DNA of 64,000 bases from Methylobacterium sp. E-005 (GTDB taxonomy: Bacteria; Pseudomonadota; Alphaproteobacteria; Rhizobiales; Beijerinckiaceae), in NCBI RefSeq assembly GCF_022829725.1, contig NZ_JAKSYG010000045.1, forward strand, positions 1 through 64,000, written 5' to 3'. Below, one piece after another: positions 19,122-28,985 of this stretch (position 1 is its first letter; the number at the start of each line of letters is the position of its first letter). A model generated the notes under the pieces. That model saw nothing but the letters and a program-made list of their open reading frames with translations. It searched no databases and was not told the DNA's origin. The position numbers and the translations under genes were made by a program.

Positions 19122-20708
19122 ATGCGCCTGCGCCGGCGCGACTGGCTCGCCGGCGCTGCCGCGCTCGCCACCGTGCGGCCGGCCGCGGCGGCGGAGCCGA
19201 TCTACCACCGCGGCAACGATGCCGACCCGGAGACGCTCGATCCGCACCGCTCCTCGACGGTGGCGGAGGCGCAGATCCTGCGCGATCTCTGCGACGGGCT
19301 CCTCACCTACGACAACCAAGGCACGATCATACCCGGCGCCGCGAAGGCCTGGACCATCTCGGAGGACGGCCTGACCCTGCATTTCGACCTCCGGCCCGAT
19401 GGGCGCTGGTCGAACGGCGAGCCGGTTACCGGGGAGGATTTCGTGTTCTCGCTGCGCCGGATCCTCGACCCGGCCACAGGCGCGAAATACGCCGAGATCC
19501 TGTTCCCGATCCTGAACGCCGCCGCGATCAATCGCGGCGAGAAGCCTGTGAATGTGCTCGGCGTGACCGCGGACGGTCCGCTTGCGCTGACGATCACCCT
19601 CGAACAGCCGACGCCCTACATCCTGGAACTCCTCACCCATCAGACCGCGCTTCCCGTGCATCGGGCCTCGGTGGAACGCTACGGCGAATCGTTCACCCGG
19701 CCGGGTAATCTCGTTACCAATGGACCCTACCGGCTCACCGACACGGTTCCGGGCGGCGCGGTCCGGCTGGAGGCCAATCCGCATCATCCCGACGCGGCCT
19801 CCGTCGCGATCCGGCGGGTCGATTTCCTGCCCACGCCCGACATGGCGGCGGCCGTGCGCCGCTACGCCGCCGGAGAACTCGACTCGCTCTCCGATCTGCC
19901 CGCCGACCAGATCGCCGACCTGCGCCGCCGGTTCGGAAGCCAAGTCGTGCTCGGGCCCTCGCTCGGATTGGCGGCCCTCGCAGTGAACACGCGCAAGGCG
20001 CCGTTTTCGGACCGGCGGGTCCGTCAGGCCCTGTCGCTCGTGATCGACCGGGAATACCTCGCCGCTGGCCTGAACGGTGGCACCATGAGCCCCGCCTATT
20101 CCCTGTGCCCGCCCGGCCTCGACAATTACCGGACCCCGCCCGAGACCGCGGGACGCTCAGGACTGCCGATCGACCACGAGGAGGAGGCGCGCCGTCTGCT
20201 GGCGGAGGCCGGCTTCGGTCCGGACCGGCCGCTCACGGTCGAGTACCGATTCAACGTCAGCGACAACAACCGGATTGTCGCGGTGGCGATCGGCGAGATG
20301 TGGCGGGACCTCGGGGTCGTGACCCGGTACGTCTACACCGACGCCAAGACGCATTTCGCCTATCTGCGCGACGGCGGCGACTTCGATGTCGCCCGCATGA
20401 GCTGGATCGCCGACTATGCCGATCCGCAGAACTTCCTGTTCCTGCTCCAGAGCGGAAACGACGGTCTCAACGCCGGCCACTGGTCGGATCCGGCCTACGA
20501 CGCGCTCCTGGCCCAGGCCGCCGCCGAGCGTGATCTCAGCCGCCGGGCCGACCTGCTCTACGACGCCGAGGCGATCGCGCTGCGCGAACTGCCCTGGATC
20601 CCGCTGATGCACTACCGCTCGAAGGCGCTGATCGCCCCGCGGCTGCACGGCTACCACCCGAATGTGCGCAATGCCGCGCCGACGCGGTTCCTGAGGCTCG
20701 ACGCGTGA
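19122..20708 (+). CDS. oppA: Oligopeptide ABC transporter substrate-binding protein
   Basis: Periplasmic binding protein of 528 residues (family 5, the OppA/DppA class). The signal is twin-arginine-like, RLRRRDWLAGAAALATV, ending near AAA at residue ~24. Then come GNDADPETLDPHRSSTVAEA, LRPDGRWSNGEPVTGEDFVF and the late SWIADYADPQNFLFLLQSGN block typical of OppA. The open frame extends upstream through the GlcG-like gene region without meaning; ATG 19122 gives the signal sequence. It overlaps the permease gene by 4 bases. Confidence 0.92.
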   Translation: MRLRRRDWLAGAAALATVRPAAAAEPIYHRGNDADPETLDPHRSSTVAEAQILRDLCDGLLTYDNQGTIIPGAAKAWTISEDGLTLHFDLRPDGRWSNGEPVTGEDFVFSLRRILDPATGAKYAEILFPILNAAAINRGEKPVNVLGVTADGPLALTITLEQPTPYILELLTHQTALPVHRASVERYGESFTRPGNLVTNGPYRLTDTVPGGAVRLEANPHHPDAASVAIRRVDFLPTPDMAAAVRRYAAGELDSLSDLPADQIADLRRRFGSQVVLGPSLGLAALAVNTRKAPFSDRRVRQALSLVIDREYLAAGLNGGTMSPAYSLCPPGLDNYRTPPETAGRSGLPIDHEEEARRLLAEAGFGPDRPLTVEYRFNVSDNNRIVAVAIGEMWRDLGVVTRYVYTDAKTHFAYLRDGGDFDVARMSWIADYADPQNFLFLLQSGNDGLNAGHWSDPAYDALLAQAAAERDLSRRADLLYDAEAIALRELPWIPLMHYRSKALIAPRLHGYHPNVRNAAPTRFLRLDA

Positions 20709-21628
20709 TCCGCTTCATCCTGCGGCGCATCGCCCAGTCGATCCCGACGCTGCTCGCCGTCGTGACCGTCAGCTTCTTCCTGATGCGGCTCGCCCCCGGC
20801 GGCCCGTTCGACCTCGAACGACCCCTGGCCCCCGCCGCCCTGGAGAACCTGCGGCGGGTCTATGGCCTCGACCGGCCGCTGCTCGCGCAGTTCGGCAGCT
20901 ATCTGGCCGCGCTCGCGCGGGGCGATCTCGGGCCGTCCTTCTCGTTCCGCGATCGGAGCGTGCTCGACCTGATCGCCCGGGGACTGCCGGTCTCAGGGGT
21001 GCTCGGCGGCCTGGCGCTGCTTGTGGCCACGAGCCTCGGTGTCGGGCTCGGGATCGCGGCGGCCCTTCGGCGCGGCGGTGCAGTCGATCGCCTCCTCGGA
21101 ATCGGCGCGGCGCTGACCCTGTCGCTGCCGAGCTTCGTGGTTGCGCCGCTCCTCCAGATCGCCTTCGGGCTCAGCCTGCGCTGGCTGCCGCTGAGCGGCT
21201 GGGCCGACGGGGCGCCGAGCCACCTCGTGTTGCCAGTCATCACCCTGGCCCTGCCGCAGGTCGGCGCCCTCGCGCGACTGACCCGGACCTCGCTCGCGGA
21301 GGTGCTGCGAACGCAGCCGGTGCGGACCATGCGCAGCCTCGGCCTGCCGCCGCTGCGCGTTACCCGGCATGCGCTAAGGGGCGCGCTGCTGCCGGTGGTC
21401 GCCTATCTCGGCCCGCTCGCCGCGTCGCTGCTCACCGGATCCGTGGTGGTCGAGACGATCTTCGGTCTGCCCGGGATCGGTCGCTACTTCGTCGAGGGAG
21501 CGCTCAACAGGGATTATACCCTCGTGATGGGGACGGTCCTGCTGGTCGCCGGGCTGGTGATCGCCCTCAACCTCGCGGCAGACCTCGCCTGCGCGTGGCT
21601 CGATCCCCGTCTCCGGGTGGCGGCTTGA
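20705..21628 (+). CDS. oppB: Oligopeptide ABC transporter permease OppB-like
   Basis: 307-residue inner-membrane permease with six membrane segments. The N-terminal IRFILRRIAQSIPTLLAVV and the sequence DLERPLAPAALENLRRVYGL are classic for DppB/OppB. The C-terminal loop VVETIFGLPGIGRYFVEGAL is also typical. The GTG start overlaps the oppA stop by 4 bases, and the stop overlaps the TTG start of oppC. Confidence 0.92.
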   Translation: MIRFILRRIAQSIPTLLAVVTVSFFLMRLAPGGPFDLERPLAPAALENLRRVYGLDRPLLAQFGSYLAALARGDLGPSFSFRDRSVLDLIARGLPVSGVLGGLALLVATSLGVGLGIAAALRRGGAVDRLLGIGAALTLSLPSFVVAPLLQIAFGLSLRWLPLSGWADGAPSHLVLPVITLALPQVGALARLTRTSLAEVLRTQPVRTMRSLGLPPLRVTRHALRGALLPVVAYLGPLAASLLTGSVVVETIFGLPGIGRYFVEGALNRDYTLVMGTVLLVAGLVIALNLAADLACAWLDPRLRVAA

Positions 21629-22728
21629 GCGGGGCCGTCGCCACGGCGGGACCCGCCCGACGCACCCTGGCGCGACTCGCCCGCATGCGCACAGCGCTGG
21701 CGGCCCTCACCGTACTGATGCTGATCGCTCTGGCCTGTCTCGCCGGTCCCGCGCTCACAGGCCATGATCCCGACCGCGCCTACCCGGACCTGCGCCAATT
21801 GCCGGCGGGCCTCGCGGCGCAGCCCGATGCCTCGCATCTGGGGCCGGCGCTGGAACGCTTGGCATTCCGGATGCGGGTGCACCTCGACGCAACGGCACGC
21901 GAAGGCGACACCCTGCGCCTCACCCTCGCCTCCGACGCAGGCGTGGACCGGCGCAGCCTCGTCTACCTGCCGCGTTCCGGGCTGTTCGGCCAGCCCGCCG
22001 TGCAGGAGGAGCGCGACGGCGGTCGCAGCCTCGTGGTCACGGTGCAGGTCCGGCGCCTGCATTTCCTTTTCGGCACCGACGTGCAGGGGCGCGATCTGCT
22101 CACACGCTGCCTCGCAGCCGGCCGCATCTCCCTGGCGATCGGCCTCGCCGCGAGCCTCGTGGCCCTGCTGATCGGCGTCGCCTACGGTGCCACGGCGGGC
22201 TTCCTGGGCGGGGCGATCGACGCCACCATGATGCGTTGCGTGGACGTGCTCTACGCCCTGCCGTTCGTCTTCTTCGTCATCCTGCTGCTGGTGTTCTTCC
22301 GCCCGAGCCTGACGCTGATGCTGGTGGCGATCGCGGCCGTGGAATGGCTCGATATGGCCCGCGTGGTGCGCGCCCAGACCCTCTCGCTGCGCGAGCGCGA
22401 CTTCGTCCGTGCGGCGCGGGCGCTGGGTGTCAGGGCGCCCGGCATCATCGCGCGCCACATCGTGCCCAATACCCTGGGACCGGTCGCCGTCACCGCGACG
22501 CTGCTGGTGCCGCAGGTGATCCTGCTGGAAAGCTTCCTGTCGTTCCTCGGCCTCGGCGTGCAGGAGCCGCAGACCAGCTGGGGCGTGCTCGTCGCCGACG
22601 GTGCGCGTTCCATCGAGGCCGCGCCTCATATGCTGGCCGCCCCGGCTTTCTTCCTGATCGCAACGTTGGTCGCGCTCAATGTGTTCGGCGACGGCGTTGC
22701 GGACGCGCTCGACCCGCAGGCCGGATGA
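21625..22728 (+). CDS. oppC: Oligopeptide ABC transporter permease OppC-like
   Basis: 367 residues from a TTG at 21625 that overlaps the oppB TGA (TTGA). An in-frame ATG at 21595 would overlap by 34 bp and is less likely. After the first membrane segment (ALTVLMLIALACLAGPALTG) there is a long periplasmic loop of ~110 residues, then LFGTDVQGRDLLTR and five further segments. The ATPase contact is ERDFVRAARALGVRAPGIIA, and the end is SFLSFLGLGVQEPQTSWGVL. No OppD/OppF ATPase genes follow, so the importer must borrow ATPases encoded elsewhere. Confidence 0.9.
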   Translation: MSGAVATAGPARRTLARLARMRTALAALTVLMLIALACLAGPALTGHDPDRAYPDLRQLPAGLAAQPDASHLGPALERLAFRMRVHLDATAREGDTLRLTLASDAGVDRRSLVYLPRSGLFGQPAVQEERDGGRSLVVTVQVRRLHFLFGTDVQGRDLLTRCLAAGRISLAIGLAASLVALLIGVAYGATAGFLGGAIDATMMRCVDVLYALPFVFFVILLLVFFRPSLTLMLVAIAAVEWLDMARVVRAQTLSLRERDFVRAARALGVRAPGIIARHIVPNTLGPVAVTATLLVPQVILLESFLSFLGLGVQEPQTSWGVLVADGARSIEAAPHMLAAPAFFLIATLVALNVFGDGVADALDPQAG

Positions 22729-22732
22729 GGCG

Positions 22733-23689
22733 TCAGCTCAGAATCCGGATCGGCGCGCCGGCCAGCCAAGCCTCGACATCCTCAACGGCCTGGGTGGAGA
22801 ACGTCCGGTAGTTGTTCCGCGTGACGTAGCCGAGATGCGGCAGCCCCAGCAGGTTGGGCAGCCGGCGGAAGGGATCGTCGGCGGGAAGCGGCTCGGTCTC
22901 GAACACGTCGAGGCCGGCGCCGGCAATCCAGCCCTCCCCCAGCGCCCGACGCAGCGCCAGCTGATCGACGATCGGCGCCCGCGATGTATTCACCAGAAGT
23001 GCGCTCTTGCGCATCCGGCGCAGCTCGGCCTCGCCCAGCAGACCCCGCGTGCGGTCGCCGAGGACGAGGTGGATGGTCACGACATCGCTCGCCTCCAGCA
23101 GCGCCTCCTTCGAGGGCGCCAGCTCGACGCCGGCAGCCGCCGCCCGGTCGGCGTCGAGGTTCGGGCTCCAGGCGATCACCCGCATGCCGAAGGCGCGCCC
23201 GATCGTGGCGACCCGCGTTCCGATCTTGCCGAGTCCCATGATGCCGAGGGTCGCCCCAGCGAGGTCGGTCCCGATCGTGCTCTGCCAGGGACCGCCGGTG
23301 CGCAGCGCCTGATTTTCCGCCGGGAGATGCCGGGCGAGGCCGAGGATCAAAGCCCAGGTCAGCTCCGTGGGTGGCGTCGGGCTGGACTCCGTTCCGCAGA
23401 CCGTAATGCCTCTGGCCTGAGCGGCGGCGATGTCGATGGCGAGGTTGCGCGGGCCGCTCGTGACCAGGAGTTCGAGCCGCGGCAGCCGCTCCAGCAGCGC
23501 CGCCGGGAACGGCGTGCGCTCCCGCATGATCACCAGGATCTCGGCCTCCGCAATCCGCGCCACGAGGGCATCGCGGTCGGCGATGTGCTCCGAGATGGCC
23601 GAGACCATGACCCGGTCGGCGAGCCGCGACCAATCGGCCAGGGAAAGGGCCGCCTGCTGGTAATCATCGAGGATCAGGCAACGGCGCAT
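22733..23689 (-). CDS. D-2-hydroxyacid dehydrogenase (NAD(P)-dependent)
   Basis: 318 residues from ATG 23689 (MRRCLILDDYQQAAL), preceded by GGAAAG; the longer frame to 23875 is upstream noise. The fold is that of D-isomer-specific 2-hydroxyacid dehydrogenases. The nucleotide-binding domain starts at TLGIMGLGKIGTRVA near residue 145. The active-site Arg is in LVNTSRAPIVDQLAL, Glu in GLDVFETEPLP and His in LGLPHLGYVT. It reduces a 2-keto acid or oxidises a D-2-hydroxy acid; the substrate is unknown. It lies 82 bp downstream of the Dha-type kinase, in the same direction, and probably serves the same sugar pathway. Confidence 0.87.
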   Translation of the reverse strand: MRRCLILDDYQQAALSLADWSRLADRVMVSAISEHIADRDALVARIAEAEILVIMRERTPFPAALLERLPRLELLVTSGPRNLAIDIAAAQARGITVCGTESSPTPPTELTWALILGLARHLPAENQALRTGGPWQSTIGTDLAGATLGIMGLGKIGTRVATIGRAFGMRVIAWSPNLDADRAAAAGVELAPSKEALLEASDVVTIHLVLGDRTRGLLGEAELRRMRKSALLVNTSRAPIVDQLALRRALGEGWIAGAGLDVFETEPLPADDPFRRLPNLLGLPHLGYVTRNNYRTFSTQAVEDVEAWLAGAPIRILS

Positions 23690-23771
23690 CTTTCCGGCGT
23701 AGGCTTGGCGTGCGGCAGGGTCAATTGCGCCGCACCGACCCGGCTTCGCCCCAATAATTGTCCGCCCGATC

Positions 23772-25397
23772 CTACGAGCCGGCCAGGGCCGCGAACGCCT
23801 CCGCGACGCCAACTGCGCCGGGATCCTGCACCCCCGCGAGATCGGCGGCGGCAAGGTAGCTGGAGCGGCCGGCACCCGCCCGATCCATTCGTGCGGTGGC
23901 CTCGGCCCCCGCGCGGGCTGCTTGGGCGGCTGCGACGAGCCCGCGGCTTTTCAAGGCTTCAATGCCGGGAACGAGTGCATCCAGGAGCGTACGATCGCCC
24001 AGCTTGGCACCGCCGTAGCTCTGGACCCGCGCGACGCCCTGATCCAGCGCCCCCGGCCAGGCAGCCCCCTCCGCCAGCGCGGCGGCCGCCGCGGCGAAGA
24101 AGATCGATCCGAGGACCCCGCTCGATCCGCCAACCGCCCGGCCGATCCGCTCGGCCAATGCCCGAGACAGGGCTGGGGCATCCGCCTGCGGCAGACGGTC
24201 AAGATCGGCAAGGACAGCGCGTGCTGCGCCTGCGAAGGTTGTCCCGGCATCGCCGTCGCCAACTTTGGCGTCGAGGGCGTTGAGCCTTTCCTCAACGGCG
24301 ATCAGCGCATGCGCGACGGCGGCGATCCGACCGGCCGTCACGGCATCATGCGACGGCGTGAAGGTCTCTTCGGTCAGTCCGTCGGGCAGCGGGCGGCAGA
24401 CCGGCGGCACGACTCTTATGGCGCCGGGCCAGGCCGGCAGCGGGACCGGCTCCGTCAGGGCAGCTTCGAGGTCGTCGTCGAGCGGGCGAATCGAGAGCGA
24501 AGCGCCGTGCATGTCGAGGGCCGTCATCAGCGGCGCGGGCCCGATCAGCAGATGAACGCGCTTGCCGAGCTCGGTAGCGAGGACCGCCCGGGTCAGGATC
24601 TGCATCTCAAGCGCGGAAGCCGAGCCGAGATTGTTGACAATCAGCGCGAACCGGTCGCCCGCGACCGTTCCGGACAGGCGGTCCGCCATCATCCGGGCCA
24701 GATCGCTCGCCGGTGGCAGCGTGATGCGTTCCACCCCGGGCTCACCGTGGATGCCGAGGCCCAGCTCGGCCTGCCCCTCCCCCAACCGCGCGCTACGCGG
24801 CGCACCGGGGATCGTACAGGTCGAGACCGCGATACCGAGGGACTTCGCTGAGGCCGCGGCCCGGCGCGCGAGGGCCGCCACATTCTCCAGCGGGGCGCCC
24901 GCCTCTGCGGCGTGGCCGGCGACCTTGTGGACGAACAGGGTGCCGGCGATACCGCGGGGCTGCTTGGATTTCGGTAGGGCGATGTCGTCGGACACCATGA
25001 CGGTCTCGACCTTGTGGCCGAGAGCCCGGGCGCGCTCCGCGGCGAGACCGAAGTTCAGTCGGTCACCCGCGTAGTTCTTGACGACGAGCAGGCACCCGGC
25101 GGGACCTGTGACGGCGAGGATTCCGGCCAGAACCGCATCCACGCTCGGCGAAGCGAAGACGTCGCCGCAGACGGCCGCACTCAGCATTCCGAGCCCGACG
25201 AAGCCTGCATGGGCCGGCTCGTGACCGGATCCGCCCCCCGACACCACGGCGACCTTCGCGGGATCGATCTTCGCGCGCAGCACCACGCGGATGCCGGGAT
25301 CGCCGCTGAGCCGGGCGAGGCGTCCGCCGCTCGCGGCGACAAGACCTTCGAGGGCATCGTTGATCAAGCTGGCGCGGGTGTCGATGAAATGGGCCAT
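23772..25397 (-). CDS. dhaK: Dihydroxyacetone-type kinase, fused DhaK-DhaL (ATP-dependent)
   Basis: 541 residues, the size of the single-chain ATP-dependent enzyme. In the DhaK part (residues ~1-330), GGGSGHEPAHAGFVGLGML binds substrate and LGLGIHGEPGVERI holds the histidine that forms the hemiaminal with the keto-sugar. In the DhaL part (residues ~360-541), LDAKVGDGDAGTTFAGA supplies the Mg-ATP aspartates. I chose ATG 25397 (MAHFIDTRASLINDALEG) over 25529 because the family starts there. Relatives phosphorylate dihydroxyacetone, but others act on erythrulose or other ketose-like products, so the substrate is open. It lies downstream of the sugar ABC importer. Confidence 0.9.
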   Translation of the reverse strand: MAHFIDTRASLINDALEGLVAASGGRLARLSGDPGIRVVLRAKIDPAKVAVVSGGGSGHEPAHAGFVGLGMLSAAVCGDVFASPSVDAVLAGILAVTGPAGCLLVVKNYAGDRLNFGLAAERARALGHKVETVMVSDDIALPKSKQPRGIAGTLFVHKVAGHAAEAGAPLENVAALARRAAASAKSLGIAVSTCTIPGAPRSARLGEGQAELGLGIHGEPGVERITLPPASDLARMMADRLSGTVAGDRFALIVNNLGSASALEMQILTRAVLATELGKRVHLLIGPAPLMTALDMHGASLSIRPLDDDLEAALTEPVPLPAWPGAIRVVPPVCRPLPDGLTEETFTPSHDAVTAGRIAAVAHALIAVEERLNALDAKVGDGDAGTTFAGAARAVLADLDRLPQADAPALSRALAERIGRAVGGSSGVLGSIFFAAAAAALAEGAAWPGALDQGVARVQSYGGAKLGDRTLLDALVPGIEALKSRGLVAAAQAARAGAEATARMDRAGAGRSSYLAAADLAGVQDPGAVGVAEAFAALAGS

Positions 25398-25691
25398 GGC
25401 GTGACCTTCTATGGGGGCGGTCCGCGATTCCTGATAAGCGGCGGCGCCCATTGTCCGCGCAGTCGAGCCCGTGTGGCAACGGTATGCGTCTCGCCGGGCG
25501 CCCGGGTCCAGCCGTGCCAGTGCATCCAATCTGCACCCTCTTCCAGGGTGACCGCCTCAGCGGGCCTCGGGGATGGGTTCCGGGAATTGGAGCGCTGGCT
25601 GAAGCGCTCCTCCGTGGGCTTCGCTGCACTCCCTCATCTCTGGGTCAAAGCGAAGACATGGGTGGCTGTCGAACTGATGTTCGATCCGGCT

Positions 25692-26630
25692 TCATTCCTT
25701 GACAGCGCCGGTGAGGGCCGAGACATAGTATTCCACGAAAAACGAGTACAGGATCACCAGCGGCAGCGAGCCCAGTAGCGCGCCCGCCATCAGTGAGCCC
25801 CACTTGTAGACGTCACCGTCCACGAACTCGCTCACCACGGCGATCGGCACCGTCTTGTTCTGCGTCGAGGACAGGAAGGTCAGGGCGTAGATGAACTCAT
25901 TCCAGCACAGCGTCAGCGAGAAGATACCGGCCGAGATCAGGCCCGGGAAGGCCAGTGGCAGAATGATCTTCGTGAGGATCTGCCAGCGGCTCGCGCCGTC
26001 CATCAGCGCGCATTCCTCCAGCTCGTAGGGAATGGTCTTGAAGTAGCCCATCAGGAGCCACGTCGAGAACGGGATCAGGATGGTCGGATAGGCCAGGATC
26101 AGGGCGATCGGCGAGTCGAACAATCCGTAGGCCTGCACGATCGTGGCGAGCGGGATGAACAGGATCGAGGGCGGCACGAGATAGGCGAGGAAGATCGCGG
26201 CTCCGACCCAACCGGCGCCGCGGTAGCGGACCCGTACGCAGGCATAGGCGGCCAGCACGCTGGCGAACAGCGAGAGCGCCGTGGCGGCCACCGACACGTA
26301 CATCGTGTTCCAGAGCCAGCGCGGATACTGCGTCTCGAACAGCAGCTTGTGGATGTGTTTGAACGTGGGATCCACGACCCAGAATGGGTTGAACCGCTCC
26401 ATGTCGATCAGCTGCTCATCCGGTTTGATGGCGGTGAGCGCCATCCAGTAGAATGGGAACAGCAGCACGATCAGGATGATGGCGAGCGGCAGGTATGTGG
26501 TCACGAGCCGCCGGGGCAGCCGCTCGAGATAGGCCATGCCCTCCGAATTGTCGGTGAGCCCGGCGGCCCCGGACGCCACGATGGGCGTGCGGAGCGGGTC
26601 GGCATGGGCTGGCGGTGCGGGCGCACTCAT
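25692..26630 (-). CDS. Sugar ABC transporter permease (MalG/UgpE class)
   Basis: 312 residues with six membrane segments. The first is LPLAIILIVLLFPFYWMALT, and the EAA motif is ELEECALMDGASRWQILTKI near residue 220. It is a typical carbohydrate-uptake-1 (CUT1) permease. The ATG at 26630 overlaps the stop of the upstream permease gene by 4 bases; the frame continues upstream to 27122 without meaning. It is the last gene of the four-gene importer operon. Confidence 0.92.
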   Translation of the reverse strand: MSAPAPPAHADPLRTPIVASGAAGLTDNSEGMAYLERLPRRLVTTYLPLAIILIVLLFPFYWMALTAIKPDEQLIDMERFNPFWVVDPTFKHIHKLLFETQYPRWLWNTMYVSVAATALSLFASVLAAYACVRVRYRGAGWVGAAIFLAYLVPPSILFIPLATIVQAYGLFDSPIALILAYPTILIPFSTWLLMGYFKTIPYELEECALMDGASRWQILTKIILPLAFPGLISAGIFSLTLCWNEFIYALTFLSSTQNKTVPIAVVSEFVDGDVYKWGSLMAGALLGSLPLVILYSFFVEYYVSALTGAVKE

Positions 26631-27583
26631 CGGTCGGACTCCCCGGCCTGCCAAGCCCTGCGCTGCAGGCCGAACCAAGAAATTCCGATGGCGGCGAGCA
26701 GGAACGGCACCATGGCGGTGGCGATCGCCGCCCCCTCCCCCAGCGTCCCCGAGAGGATGCCGCGCTGATACGACAGAGTGGCCATCAGGTGCGTGGCGTT
26801 CACCGGTCCGCCGCGGGTCATGGCCCAGATCAGCTGGAAATCCGTAAAGGTGAACAGCACCGAGAAGGTCATCACCACCGCGATGATCGGCGTCAGCAGC
26901 GGCAGGGTGATCCGCCAGAAGATCTGCCAGTTCGAGGCGCCGTCGAGCGTCGCGGCCTCGTAGAGCGACGGCGAAACCGTCTGCAAACCGGCGAGCAGCG
27001 TGATCGCAATGAAGGGCACGCCGCGCCAGATATTGGCGAAGATCACGCAGGCGCGGGCCATAGCCGGCTCGCCTAGGAAGTCGATATTGCCGTCGATGAT
27101 GCCGAGATGGCGCAGGGACCACGAGATGATCGAGAACTGGCTGTCAAAGATCCACCAGAACGCAATGGCCGACAGGACGGTCGGCACGACGAAGGGGATC
27201 AGCACGATCGACCGGACGATCGCCTTGAACGGCATGTTCTTGTTGAGCAGCAGGGGAAGGTAGAGCCCAACCGCGAACTTTATGGCCGAGGCAACCGCCG
27301 TGTACAGGCAGGCGTTGAATACCGAGAGCCAGAACACGTCGTCGTCCCAGAGCCACGCGTAGTTCTCCAGGCCGATGAACACCCCGTCCCGGCCGATCCG
27401 CGCATTGGTGAAGGACAGCCAGATGCCCTTGAGCAGGGGATAGGCCAGGAACAGGCCGAGGATCAGCGCGGTCGGCAGCATGAACCAGAAGCCCGCCCAG
27501 CCCCGGCTGGCGCGAAGGCGCTGCCAGCCGGAGCGAGTCGGGACCGCGACCGGGGCGGGCTGCGTCAGGGCCGTGTGCGCCAT
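26627..27583 (-). CDS. Sugar ABC transporter permease (MalF/UgpA class)
   Basis: 318 residues with six membrane segments. It starts MAHTALTQPAPVAVPT at ATG 27583, preceded by AGGCGA, with GFWFMLPTALILGLFLAYPL as the first segment. The EAA loop SLYEAATLDGASNWQIFWRI is near residue 205. It pairs with the following MalG-type permease. The 23-bp gap to the binding-protein gene shows one operon. Confidence 0.92.
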   Translation of the reverse strand: MAHTALTQPAPVAVPTRSGWQRLRASRGWAGFWFMLPTALILGLFLAYPLLKGIWLSFTNARIGRDGVFIGLENYAWLWDDDVFWLSVFNACLYTAVASAIKFAVGLYLPLLLNKNMPFKAIVRSIVLIPFVVPTVLSAIAFWWIFDSQFSIISWSLRHLGIIDGNIDFLGEPAMARACVIFANIWRGVPFIAITLLAGLQTVSPSLYEAATLDGASNWQIFWRITLPLLTPIIAVVMTFSVLFTFTDFQLIWAMTRGGPVNATHLMATLSYQRGILSGTLGEGAAIATAMVPFLLAAIGISWFGLQRRAWQAGESDR

Positions 27584-27606
27584 GCTGTCGCCTCTCGCGC
27601 CGGGGG

Positions 27607-28911
27607 TCAGGTGTTCCGGAAGATGCGCTGGGCGGCGCGCTCGGCGTTCTTGATCGCGCCCTTGACGTCCTCGCGGCCGGTGCAATGGCTTGCGAACATG
27701 TCGACCACCACGAAATCCGCCAGCACCGCCGCAATCCGCTCGCTCACCGGCGCGAGGCCGCCGGCTGCCAGAGAGCGCCGCCCGGCTTCGGCGAAGACCG
27801 CGTTCTTCGGGTCGGCCGTCCAGATCGGATTCTTGGGGTAGTTCGACAGCGGCTCGCACAGGTAGCCCTGCGCCTGCTCGAGCCACGGATTGTAGTTCGA
27901 CGCCTCCATCATGAAGGCGATGAATGCCTTGCAGGCGTTGGGCGCCTTCGAATACTTGAACGCCAGGATCGGGAAAGCGAGCTGGAACTCGGTCGGCTTG
28001 CCCACAGGACCGACCGGCCAGACCGCGTGGTCCATGTCCTCGGCGAGCTTCGGGTTGTCCTTCTTTGCGGCGGCGTAGATCGAGATGCCGTTATTGGTTA
28101 GATACAGGTCGCCGGCCAGGAAGGCCTTGTTGTTCGAGCTGTCGTTCCACGAAACGGTGCCGGGCACGAAGGTCTCGTAGAGCGATTTGACGTATTCGAG
28201 CGCCTTGGCGGTCTCGGGCGAGTTGATGACGATCTTCTCGTTGGCGTCCACCAAATTGCCGCCATGCGCCCAGAGCGCCCAGTGACACCACGTGTTGCCG
28301 TCACCGGTGGCGTGGCCGAGCGCGAAGCCGGCCGGCGTGTTGTTCTTCTTCATGCCGCGGCAGAGTTCGAGGAAGCCGCCGGTATCGGTGGGGAACTTGT
28401 CGAACCCGGCCTTCTTCATCGCCGAGATCCGGTAGTTCGGGTATCCGCCGTTGAACGCAACAGGGATCGCGATCCACTTGCCCTTGACCTTGCCGTAGGC
28501 CTCCGCGGACGGGAACCACGGGCCATATTTCTTGGCGAGGGACTCGGCGACATCCTCCAGGGGCAGGCATTTGTCGGGGAAGAGCGCCGGGAAGGAGAAC
28601 AGGCCCCAGACCATGTCGGGCCCCTGGCCGGTATTGGCCGCCACCGACGCCTTGGGCTGAATATCGTCGTAGGATTCGTTGCTGACCGTGATCTTGACGC
28701 CGGTCGCCTGCGTGAAGGCATCGACCAGCTTCAGGAAGGCCTCGTCCTCGCTCGGGACGAAGCGCTTCCAGCGCAGGAGCGACAGGCTGGCACCCGGCTC
28801 GGGCTTCCATTCAGCGCTCTGAGCCCAGGCCCTGGCGAAGCCGAACAGGTCGCCGCCAGCGGCGAGCGCGGCTGCGCCGGCGAGGATGGCGCGGCGATCG
28901 GGACCTTGCAT
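27607..28911 (-). CDS. Sugar ABC transporter substrate-binding protein (family 1)
   Basis: 434-residue periplasmic protein. The signal is of Tat/Sec type, DRRAILAGAAALAAGGDLFG, ending near AWAQ at residue ~31. The mature protein has the MalE/UgpB layout: FTQATGVKITVSNESYDD, GQGPDMVWGLFSFPALFPDK and the ligand-region Trp-rich block NTWCHWALWAHGGN. The neighbouring kinase and keto-acid genes suggest a sugar, polyol or sugar acid. Sequence alone does not name the ligand. Confidence 0.9.
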   Translation of the reverse strand: MQGPDRRAILAGAAALAAGGDLFGFARAWAQSAEWKPEPGASLSLLRWKRFVPSEDEAFLKLVDAFTQATGVKITVSNESYDDIQPKASVAANTGQGPDMVWGLFSFPALFPDKCLPLEDVAESLAKKYGPWFPSAEAYGKVKGKWIAIPVAFNGGYPNYRISAMKKAGFDKFPTDTGGFLELCRGMKKNNTPAGFALGHATGDGNTWCHWALWAHGGNLVDANEKIVINSPETAKALEYVKSLYETFVPGTVSWNDSSNNKAFLAGDLYLTNNGISIYAAAKKDNPKLAEDMDHAVWPVGPVGKPTEFQLAFPILAFKYSKAPNACKAFIAFMMEASNYNPWLEQAQGYLCEPLSNYPKNPIWTADPKNAVFAEAGRRSLAAGGLAPVSERIAAVLADFVVVDMFASHCTGREDVKGAIKNAERAAQRIFRNT

Positions 28912-28985
28912 GGGTGGCTTCTCCCTGGATGCGTCTTGTCAGCGGATCTGTCGGCCGACCCGCCGTTTGAGAGTCCGGCAGGCGT

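Noticed and set aside
26631..27122. In-frame upstream extension of the MalG-type permease
   Set aside because: It is antisense-like noise over the MalF-type gene, which has a clear protein in another frame; the 4-base overlap at 26630 marks the true start.
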